Shown here: positions 7,128 through 14,256 of the stretch, one piece after another
Numbering within the stretch: the stretch's first letter is position 1
Layout of the letters: every line of letters begins with the position of its first letter
Source: CAYVKM01 sp964452045
Lineage (GTDB): Bacteria; Calditrichota; Calditrichia; RBG-13-44-9
Length of the DNA: 23,237 bases
Assembly: GCA_964452045.1 (NCBI GenBank)
Contig: CAYVKM010000061.1
Location: 1-23,237 of the forward strand
Direction of reading: 5' to 3'
Notes under the pieces: model-generated
Seen by the model: only the letters and a program-made list of their open reading frames with translations
Database searches by the model: none
What the model was told of the DNA's origin: nothing
Made by a program: the position numbers and the translations under genes

Positions 7128-9602
7128 TTAAGCCATTTCTCGTTTTAATATTTTTACCACACCGGAAGTGCCATCTAATTGAATCAGGTCTCCTGTTTTA
7201 ATGAATCTGCATGCATCCGATACCGATGCTATCATTGGGATGCCGTATTCCCTGGCAATGATGGCACTATGGGAGAGTGCGCCGCCAATTTCAGTAAGAA
7301 CGCCAGTGGCAAGCAGGAATAAAGGTACCCAACCCGGGTTAGCCGAATGGGTAATTAAAATTTCATTCTTCCTAAATTTATCTGCCTCAGAATATTTTTT
7401 TATAACTCTGGCAGTACTGACTACAATCCCACTACTACAAGGGATCCCTTGCCTGCTTAATTGAGTAGAAATTGATGAATCTGCCTGTTCTTCAAATTTT
7501 CCGTTTATCTCAATCATTGGTACTGGATGTTTAAGTTTCTGGTTATGTTCATAAATCATCCGATTCTTTTCAATTTTTATTTTCGGTTCAATACTGGATT
7601 TATTGTCAATATTATCTAGAATATTGTTTATCTCATTCACCTCAAGAAAAAATACATCTGACCTGGTTTGAATAATACCTTTATCAATGAAGAAGCCGGA
7701 GATTATCAAAAAGAGCTTTTTCAAATCAAAATGAATCTCAATAAATCGTTGTTTTAAATTCTCACGATTCCGGTTGAAAAGTTTGATTAATTTGATCGGG
7801 ATATTCAAAATTTTTAGATAAAACGGTTTATGAATTCCTGGGGTGATTCCATCTGGAGCCTTTGTTCTGATCTTATTGACGAAAATCTTTTCATCTCCTG
7901 AATCGACAATCAATTTATGCAAAATTTCCAAAAGTGATGCAGGATTCTCGGACCACCGTGGATATGAGAGTTCAAATTCCTGATCTGACATATATCCATA
8001 ATCATCGAGAAATCTTTGAATCTTCTTTTTTAACACCTCGTCTCTCTCACACAAATTAAAAAATTGGTTAAAGTCACTATATTTTATTCTCTGACCTTCT
8101 AAATAATCCCTCATAGAGTCTGCCAGCGCTTTCAGCGCCATTCCCCCGGAGGCAGATCTGGCTTCACCAATATTCGAGATCATCTCCAACACCGAAGGTT
8201 TCTCACCATTAGACCCAACCGTTTTTTCGACCTTGAGTATCAATTGAAGAAATATATCACCCAGGTATGTATTAGCGACATGGAGATACATCAGTTCTCT
8301 CTGATAATGTAATATTCTCCGAAGTTTTAGCAATAAAAATTCTGTATCCGCATCATCAATCCTGTCCCGTTGTTTATAAAATGCCATTTTATTTTCAGCT
8401 TGTCGGGTAAGTATCGGTAACCAAAAAATCAGGAAGGTGAAATGAGAACCTATATAAATGAAGCGAACGAGTGTCTGGGCTAATTGCCAAATTTTTATTT
8501 TTGATTTATTCTTTTCTGTAATACCCGACGGAAAAATCTTTTGAAGGGATTGCTCAAATAAGCTCCGATTAAAGTATGCTTTTCCATTAATCAATTTAAA
8601 TAAGTTTCTGCTGGCGTTAGAACTCATACGCAGTCTATGTAATACCCTAAAAAAACTGGCATTTGTCATTGGACCCAAAATGCTCCAGGTCAGTGGTGTT
8701 ACCACCGCTGGTAACACTTCTCCAACATTATCATCTGTCCACACCCTGACCACCCTATTTTTATGTAAAGTCGTAATGGGTCTGGCCTGGAAAAATATAA
8801 TACCTGCCTCATCGAGGGCCCATTCCACATCCACGGGTGTTCCAAAAATATTCTCCATTTGAATAAGCTGTTCGGATAATTGTCTTATCCAGGGGTTATC
8901 CCCTTCTCCGGTCAAATCCTTTTTGAAAACCACATGGGTTTCGGGAATCACTTCTCCGTCAACAATTTTATCAGCGCTTTTCGAAGTTTCTTCTATATAT
9001 ATAACATTCCGATCATTGGTGACTGGATGCAAACTAAAGGCGACTCCTGACTTTTGAGGGGAAATCATATCCTGAATTATCACCCCGGTTGAAAATTCGA
9101 AATTTATATTCTTTATCTCGGAATTATATTGGAGTACCTTTGAAGTAAACAGCGAACTCCAAACTTTTTTTATTCCTGTTTCTACAAGCGAAATGTCAGC
9201 CTGAACATCTAAGACCGTTTCAAGCATTCCAGCATAAGAGAAATTTTTCGAATCTTCAGATAAAGCGGAAGAACGGATAGCAACTTTTTTTAGCTCAAAA
9301 GATTTTAATTTATTTTCCAGTTCAAGAGTAACAACCTGAGGAAGTCTGGAATCTATTATATGGCCTTGGATTTCTTGAAAACAGGAAGTAACATTTCCGC
9401 CGCTACGAATAACTTTTATTGCCTTATCTAGCAAATTATTAATCCGGTTCTCTCGAAAGGTCAGTGTTAATGCATCGGTTGTAAGGCAGAATCCTCTCGG
9501 AATTTTGTATCCATGCTTTTGTAGCAGGGATAAACGAGAGGCTTTTGAACCGCAATTTCGCGATTTACATTTTTCGGAAAAAGTTTTGAGATATTTACTC
9601 AT
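7128..9602 (-). CDS. Rifampin-phosphotransferase/PEP-synthase-like PEP-utilizing enzyme
   Basis: An 824-residue protein in rifampin-phosphotransferase (RPH) order: N-terminal PPDK/PEP-synthase ATP-grasp domain, long middle domain, C-terminal swivelling phosphohistidine domain. N-terminal motifs: CGSKASRLSLL...IPRGFCLTTDAL, VAIRSSALSEDSKNFSYAG, VDVEWALDEAGIIFFQARPIT. The middle begins WTDDNVGEVLPAVVTPLTWS, an RPH-type junction. The C-terminal catalytic histidine is H778 in GGALSHSAIIAREYGIPM, ending in a GDLIQLDGTSGVV segment. A complete PEP synthase would continue into a PEP-binding TIM barrel after the His domain; none is present, which favours the RPH type (about 860 residues). RPH moves the beta-phosphate of ATP to a hydroxyl of a small molecule. 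Here it lies between the CrtC-like and glycosyltransferase genes, so a hydroxylated intermediate may be the acceptor (inference). Confidence 0.85.
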   Translation of the reverse strand: MSKYLKTFSEKCKSRNCGSKASRLSLLQKHGYKIPRGFCLTTDALTLTFRENRINNLLDKAIKVIRSGGNVTSCFQEIQGHIIDSRLPQVVTLELENKLKSFELKKVAIRSSALSEDSKNFSYAGMLETVLDVQADISLVETGIKKVWSSLFTSKVLQYNSEIKNINFEFSTGVIIQDMISPQKSGVAFSLHPVTNDRNVIYIEETSKSADKIVDGEVIPETHVVFKKDLTGEGDNPWIRQLSEQLIQMENIFGTPVDVEWALDEAGIIFFQARPITTLHKNRVVRVWTDDNVGEVLPAVVTPLTWSILGPMTNASFFRVLHRLRMSSNASRNLFKLINGKAYFNRSLFEQSLQKIFPSGITEKNKSKIKIWQLAQTLVRFIYIGSHFTFLIFWLPILTRQAENKMAFYKQRDRIDDADTEFLLLKLRRILHYQRELMYLHVANTYLGDIFLQLILKVEKTVGSNGEKPSVLEMISNIGEARSASGGMALKALADSMRDYLEGQRIKYSDFNQFFNLCERDEVLKKKIQRFLDDYGYMSDQEFELSYPRWSENPASLLEILHKLIVDSGDEKIFVNKIRTKAPDGITPGIHKPFYLKILNIPIKLIKLFNRNRENLKQRFIEIHFDLKKLFLIISGFFIDKGIIQTRSDVFFLEVNEINNILDNIDNKSSIEPKIKIEKNRMIYEHNQKLKHPVPMIEINGKFEEQADSSISTQLSRQGIPCSSGIVVSTARVIKKYSEADKFRKNEILITHSANPGWVPLFLLATGVLTEIGGALSHSAIIAREYGIPMIASVSDACRFIKTGDLIQLDGTSGVVKILKREMA

Positions 9603-9605
9603 ATC

Positions 9606-10526
9606 TTATAAAAACTTCATCGTCTCCAAAATCCCCTGATAAGATGAGGTATTATCCAAACAGGAAGTTGTTTTAAATCTATCATAATTGATGTTGACGA
9701 AAGCGGGAGTGATTTTTCTGCCAAATTTTGTTCGGTTTAGGCGGTCAAAAGAATATTCATGAACTTTACGAAAGAACCGCATACTTTGTGGAATTTTGGA
9801 CATAAGCAATTTTACCGAATCAATTCTATCAAATTTATCAATCTGAAATCCATCCCTAAAATCAGAGGCAGGTATCTCAATTTTCAATCCATCGAATTTG
9901 ACCGATTTTGCCAACTCAAAGATTCGACTATTCTGCTGGTCTACGTAAATAGCCGGCTGATATATCTCATTATTTTTAAAACAGAGCGATCCAAAAATGA
10001 AAACATCCACAGATGAATAGAATCGCCCCCATATCCAGGATTTTAAAAATTTATTAAACAAATAATTCCCTTCATTGTAATCCAGGTAACCTCTGCCCTC
10101 GACTGACGTTTTTTTCCCATTTGTACTAAAATATCCGGTCACATGAAGATAGGGAGAATAAATCTGCCAATTAAAATAATATTTTTCAGATTTATACAGT
10201 GGAATCTCAAATGGTTTCCAGTGGTCGAAACTTGGTTTCAATTCCAACTGCATTTGTATATCCTTCTCATCGATATTAATTATGTAATGATCATCATATT
10301 TGATCAGGTGACTTTGGGATACAGAAACCCTAACCGGGGATTTCTCGAATACCGATTCCCCGGCTGGTTGAGTATAACCATACTGTTTTTTCAACCCACC
10401 CTTGTAGATACAAATATCTAAAATTGAAATATCAAAGCTGAGAAAATACGGACGACCATGAAATATAACCACGATCATTAAATCATCCGGGGAAATTAGA
10501 TCAAAATAGAACCACTGGTATGTCAT
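9606..10526 (-). CDS. CrtC-like (carotenoid 1,2-hydratase / AttH lipocalin-like) protein
   Basis: A 306-residue protein without signal peptide. The N-terminus YQWFYFDLISPDDLMIVVIFHGRPYF (3-28) resembles the YxWWYFDxxSDDGxxxxxIFxxGxxF opening of hydroxyneurosporene synthase/carotenoid 1,2-hydratase and AttH-like two-lipocalin proteins. Residues 144-167, with GRGYLDYNEG and WIWGR, correspond to the family's GYxDHNWG...WxWGR block; Asp149 is kept, but the usual HNWG is YNEG. CrtC adds water to the terminal double bond of acyclic carotenoids. It opens the operon, 3 bases before the next gene, with no clear SD. The frame stays open about 50 codons upstream of this ATG but offers no ATG, GTG or TTG there. 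Family assignment is moderate; hydratase activity is not proven. Confidence 0.68.
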   Translation of the reverse strand: MTYQWFYFDLISPDDLMIVVIFHGRPYFLSFDISILDICIYKGGLKKQYGYTQPAGESVFEKSPVRVSVSQSHLIKYDDHYIINIDEKDIQMQLELKPSFDHWKPFEIPLYKSEKYYFNWQIYSPYLHVTGYFSTNGKKTSVEGRGYLDYNEGNYLFNKFLKSWIWGRFYSSVDVFIFGSLCFKNNEIYQPAIYVDQQNSRIFELAKSVKFDGLKIEIPASDFRDGFQIDKFDRIDSVKLLMSKIPQSMRFFRKVHEYSFDRLNRTKFGRKITPAFVNINYDRFKTTSCLDNTSSYQGILETMKFL

Positions 10527-10590
10527 AATACCGGTACTATTTAAAAAGTTGTGTATTAATAAGAAAATATAACAATTTAATTTACTATAA

Positions 10591-10624
10591 TTGACGAAAA
10601 GAAATTGTGCGGATTGTTCGTCAA
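10591..10624. repeat. 8-bp perfect inverted repeat upstream of the CrtC-like operon
   Basis: TTGACGAA (10591-10598) and TTCGTCAA (10617-10624) are perfect reverse complements separated by 18 bases. They lie 65-98 bases upstream of the operon's first ATG. The layout could be a dimeric-regulator operator or a leader hairpin. In the 198-base spacer (10527-10724) this is the only symmetric element I trust apart from a small TACCGGTA palindrome directly before the start. Confidence 0.35.
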
Positions 10625-10724
10625 ATCTGATTCTGAATTTTAAATGAGTGGGATCACTAATTAATATTCGCTCCCCTTATATAAAGCGGCTATCGTTAAA
10701 TATTAGGGAAACGTAAGTGAACCG

Positions 10725-11878
10725 TCATTTAAGGAGTAGGAGTGACTTAATTTTTGATCCAACTTCAGTTTTAATTCTATAATAATAAACACCCGATGAC
10801 AAATGATTGTTAAGATTATCTCTTCCGTCCCAATAAAACTGGTATTTTCCCGCCGGTTTTAATCCCAGATTCCGCAAATAAATCCGTTGCCCAGAGACAT
10901 TATAGATAGATATTTCGGCATTTAATTGAGAGGGTAATTCATATTCAATAATTGTACCCTGGTTAAAGGGATTCGGATAATTCTGATATATCATAAAATC
11001 CTGAGCAAGGTTTTCATTCCGATATATTTTTCGGACTTCGTGTTTTTTTGAAACCCCGTTAAAATCCACATCTTCCAGTTGGTACCAGTAGTACTGACCA
11101 TTGCTTACATCCTCATCTTCAAAAAGATAAGTATGAGGTTGGGTTGAACTTCCTGCACCAGGTATTATTTCATGATTTAAAGGTGTAAAATTTAACTCCT
11201 CAATCCGCTTATCAGTAGCAGACTGTGCTTTATACAAATTAAATCCAAAGTTATTCAGTTCTGATTCAGTTTTCCATTCGATAACATTTTTATTAACCTG
11301 GGCTTCTACATTAAAGAAATTAAGGGTAACCGGTAATGCTACATCATCATTCTCCCCGTAGATTACAACGCTATGTAATCTGGGGCGGTTATTGGAGTAA
11401 ATCTGTAAGGTATGAGATCCTCGGCTCAGATATTCATGGACAAGGATTGACTTGCTCTCGCCAAATAAACGGTTTCCCCAGATCGCATTATCATTTTGCC
11501 AGCCATAATTATTTCCGTCCAGCACGATCCGGATATCCTCGTCCTGTGAGTTATCAAAATCTGCATAAAAGCGACCGAAGGAACTAGGCGACAAATCTTC
11601 CGCAGCAGATCCGGAGACATAAATATACACTTCTCCTTCGTGGCAGAGAAAATTATAAGTTTTCCAAGGATAATTATCACCGCTTCCAAACGGTGGTCTT
11701 TCTTCCACTGTTTCATTTAATATGATTCCGCCATTTGATGAGCCTATGACAGTTACGTCATACAAAATGGGGCTTTGATCACCATAGATCTCGATATTAT
11801 GCTGACCAGGATTCAGTACAGTATCAATAACTACTGTCTTGGAATTTCCATTGAGAATATCTCCATTAAAAGCTTTAG
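10725..11878 (-). CDS. 3' part of a gap-split secreted multidomain protein with sorting domain
   Basis: This is 384 codons open right up to the N gap; it continues the gene that starts at 12727. Reading in from the gap gives KAFNGDILNGNSKTVVID..., then a beta-rich repeat domain. A 46-residue stretch at the gap edge matches a later stretch starting NAIWGNRLFGESKS without gaps (15 of 46 identical), so this part holds tandem copies of a beta-sandwich, carbohydrate-binding-like domain. An Fn3-like segment (VIEWKTESELNNFGFNLYK) and a FlgD-like sorting domain of about 95 residues (QNYPNPFN, WDGRDNLNN, SGVYYYRI, SLLLLK) follow. A TTG at 11765 could be misread as a start; coding sequence upstream of it shows it is internal. 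Probably surface-exposed and glycan-binding. Confidence 0.85.
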
Positions 11879-11978
11879 NNNNNNNNNNNNNNNNNNNNNN
11901 NNNNNNNNNNNNNNNNNNNNNNNNNNNNNNNNNNNNNNNNNNNNNNNNNNNNNNNNNNNNNNNNNNNNNNNNNNNNNN
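11879..11978. other. Assembly gap (100 N)
   Basis: A run of exactly 100 N, a conventional placeholder rather than a measured length. It interrupts one minus-strand gene. The first tandem domain copy lacks the roughly 95 residues that precede the matching point in copy two, so the true gap is probably nearer 300 bases or more. Frame across the gap therefore cannot be trusted. Confidence 0.98.
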
Positions 11979-12727
11979 TCGAGGACTGTCTCATCCGGAT
12001 GTTCATTAGGCGCATCATCATTCCATTCTCTTCTTACATAAGTAGGTACTGGATCTCGCGGATAGATCAGATTATCATTCCAAATTTGGACAGAAAGGTT
12101 TGGATTTTCTGTTATCGTAACAAAGGTAGATCTGAATACTTCAACACCGTCGATGTAAAAAATAAATTCAGGATTGCCGGGACTTGGATCATAATCCCTA
12201 ACAATTTTATAAGTATGCCATTCCTGAATATTTTCCTCAATGTCATACTCCTCAATCCAGGGATTTGGCCACCAATACATATTTGCGGCTGATATGCGCC
12301 ACCATACATTTGCCGGATCGTAAGGTGGATCATAACCACAGGTATCACAATCTCCGACCTGCATAAACCAGGCCTGTTCAGAAGGTTGACCAAGCGGATT
12401 TGTATACCATAGACCCCACCCCCGGCTGCCCGGCCTGGCCGGAGTTGTGGCTCTTGCCCGAACAGTTAGCGTGACGTCATAGTACATATTGTAACCATCC
12501 CATAGACTGGTATTACACCAAGGTATGTTTCCATTGGTATAAGGTATCCGCAAACGCAAAATCCCATCAACAACGGTTGCCAGTTCAGCACTACCTTCCC
12601 TATCGTATTGCCACCACAACTTCCTGGAAGTTCCCCTGAAATCATCCCGTTTTATAGGAAGCTGAGCCGGAAGGGTAGTAAAAATAAGTAGAAATATATA
12701 TATGATAAAAATATTAAATTTTCCCAA
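11979..12727 (-). CDS. 5' part of the gap-split secreted protein: signal peptide plus concanavalin/GH16-like domain
   Basis: This is 249 codons running into the N gap; it joins the fragment 10725-11878. The start is TTG, supported by AGAGGA five bases upstream and by the signal peptide that follows (residues 2-21, ending TLPA, then Q22). Residues 25-249 form a tryptophan-rich beta-jelly-roll domain: RDDFRG, LWWQYDREG, RGWGLWYTN, EWHTYKIVRDY, FYIDGVEVFRS, YVRREWNDDAPNEHPDETVL. The WHTY...YIDG pair and the closing DETV resemble concanavalin-A-like/GH16-type folds. No GH16 catalytic ExDxxE is seen at the usual place, so a binding rather than hydrolytic role is more likely. It follows the UbiA gene after 343 bases. 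Confidence 0.83.
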
Positions 12728-13070
12728 TACAATCCTCTAAAATATTGAAGGTTAAAAAGGTTATTAAAATTAATAATTTACAATTAGAACCTTAGCAAAA
12801 TTTAAAAAAATAAATTACCCAACACAATCAATTCAAGCGTGTATTTTAAAAAAAGTTTACAGAGTACAAAATATTACTCGAAGAGATACTTGCTATTATC
12901 AGTGGCTATTCAGAGGAGGATTTATAATAATCTAAAACATCAAAAAGTATATTTCTGATTTATCAAAACAGCTGAGTTCATAGATCTTTTTTAAAATGTG
13001 GATTCACTCCAAAAAATAGAATAATTCAATTAAATATCACACAACGACAACCAGATCCTAGAACACCTTT
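12728..13070. other. 343-base gene-free, AT-rich spacer
   Basis: No credible ORF, RNA gene or strong hairpin terminator is visible. Just upstream of the TTG start is AGAGGA on the minus strand. A weak minus-strand promoter candidate is TTGCTA (12793-12798), 17 bases, TATTAA (12770-12775), 4 of 6 matches in each box. An AGGAGG occurs on the plus strand at 12914-12919 without a start codon behind it. The spacer suggests that the split secreted gene has its own transcription unit. Confidence 0.35.
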
Positions 13071-14114
13071 TTATTCCCGGGATCTTATCAGTGCCTGAAT
13101 TTGTCCCCGGAGTTTGGATGGGGTCGGGAAAATCCATATTAAGAAAAATACCAATAATGGGAAATAGGTAAAATCTTTTAAAATTAGTATAAACAGAAGA
13201 TATACCGGAAAAACAACATTTGGAATAATTATATGTAATATATTGGAGAGCCCCCTGATATTTACATAATAGGGATCACTGACGACTTTCTCTTTAATCT
13301 CCTTCCATACAACTGTCAGAAATAAAATAAAATAAACCAGAAATACCGGAAGAAGTATCGGAATATGAGAAGAAAATGTCAGGTACGACAAATTTCGACT
13401 AATAATGATTAAAAGAAGGATGAAAGCAATTCTTTCGAGTATGATAAATAATTTGAATATACTAAATATCAGATTGGAACCATGCTTCACCGCAAAGGTG
13501 CTGGTTTTGGTCTTTAAATCCCTGAAATAATCATGATATTGATGTCCAATATCATATGCTCCCCCCTTGAAGAACCCATAAAGTACAAAAATCAGGGTAT
13601 CCAGTGAATAGAGGTTTCCAAAAATCGAGAAGCAAATCAGAGTAGGCACAACCAATTGAGCCAGAAAAGGAATTATTAAACCAATTAATCCTCTTTCCTT
13701 GAAACGAATGGGTGGTAATGAATAAAATGTAGAAGTAAAAAGTTGGATTGCCCATAAAATGATAAAAAAACTTCTATTTTGAAAATAGAGACCGGAAACC
13801 AGAACACTAGCCAGAGTCAGCAAGATAATAAGGATTTGAGAAGTCCTGGAAAAATTACTGAGTGAATTTTTCTTTCCTTGTTTAAAATCAATATCCAGAT
13901 CAGCAAAATTATTAATTAAGTATCCATAAACCGCGGTACAGGAAATAAATATAACAAATATAAAAAAATCTAAAATAAAAATATGTGAAATAACGGGTTG
14001 TTTTAGAATCAAATAAAAACAGGCCGTAAAAAAAACCGGGAGTTTGTCAATAGCCCAGTCATTCCAGCGTATGAACTCCTTAAAAGAATTAATTTTTTTC
14101 AATAAATCTTCCAT
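13071..14114 (-). CDS. UbiA-family membrane prenyltransferase
   Basis: A 347-residue integral membrane protein with about 8-9 hydrophobic helices. The first Asp-rich motif is NNFADLDID (68-76), where the canonical form is NDxxDxxxD; the second position is Asn, while D72 and D76 are kept. The second motif is GHQYHDYFRDLKTKTSTFAVKHG (190-212), with D195 and D199. Between them is YSLPPIRFKERG (131-142). The enzymes move a polyprenyl group from its diphosphate to an aromatic, glycerol-phosphate, sugar-phosphate or isoprenoid acceptor (UbiA, chlorophyll synthase, DGGGP synthase, DPPR synthase, lycopene elongase). From memory, the HQ...D...D...TFA form resembles an uncharacterised subgroup rather than UbiA/MenA. 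The geranylgeranyl-reductase gene on the same strand suggests an isoprenoid product. Confidence 0.85.
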   Translation of the reverse strand: MEDLLKKINSFKEFIRWNDWAIDKLPVFFTACFYLILKQPVISHIFILDFFIFVIFISCTAVYGYLINNFADLDIDFKQGKKNSLSNFSRTSQILIILLTLASVLVSGLYFQNRSFFIILWAIQLFTSTFYSLPPIRFKERGLIGLIIPFLAQLVVPTLICFSIFGNLYSLDTLIFVLYGFFKGGAYDIGHQYHDYFRDLKTKTSTFAVKHGSNLIFSIFKLFIILERIAFILLLIIISRNLSYLTFSSHIPILLPVFLVYFILFLTVVWKEIKEKVVSDPYYVNIRGLSNILHIIIPNVVFPVYLLFILILKDFTYFPLLVFFLIWIFPTPSKLRGQIQALIRSRE

Positions 14115-14213
14115 AATTTTTTAAACAAAATATTTCATTGTCTCAAATTTAAGTCACCAGTAATTATTAGAAAAATGATATACCCATATATTTTAATTAG
14201 AAAAAACATGTTT

Positions 14214-14256
14214 AATAAAGTATTCAGTGAATTTCACTATAAATCAGAGCTTTATT
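14214..14256 (-). terminator. Weak AT-rich hairpin after the GH26-like gene
   Basis: On the minus strand an outer pair AATAAAG/CTTTATT (plus coordinates 14214-14220 and 14250-14256, touching the stop codon) encloses an inner pair AGTGA/TCACT (14226-14230 and 14234-14238). A TTTTTT run follows after about 8 bases. The AT-rich outer stem and displaced T-run make it a weak terminator candidate. The inner element AGTGAA-T-TTCACT is also a 13-base palindrome that could be a protein site. Confidence 0.3.

Noticed and set aside
10530..10537. TACCGGTA palindrome before the CrtC-like start as an operator
   Set aside because: An 8-base palindrome is too short to separate from chance. It occupies the SD position and has no second copy.
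10725..11765. Independent gene starting at TTG 11765
   Set aside because: At least 37 coding codons precede it up to the gap and align with an internal repeat, so this TTG is an internal leucine codon.
12239..12262. EEYDIEEN in the split protein as a GH16 catalytic ExDxE motif
   Set aside because: It lies only about 8 residues before WHTY, whereas the GH16 catalytic motif sits far further upstream of that point. Probably a chance acidic stretch.
11831..12727. Reading the frame through the N run into a short tail ending near 11831
   Set aside because: The gap length is a placeholder, so the frame after it is arbitrary. The other minus-strand frame after the gap encodes a clear domain repeat and sorting domain.
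12914..12919. AGGAGG on the plus strand as a ribosome binding site
   Set aside because: No ATG, GTG or TTG follows at a useful distance and no plus-strand ORF opens there.
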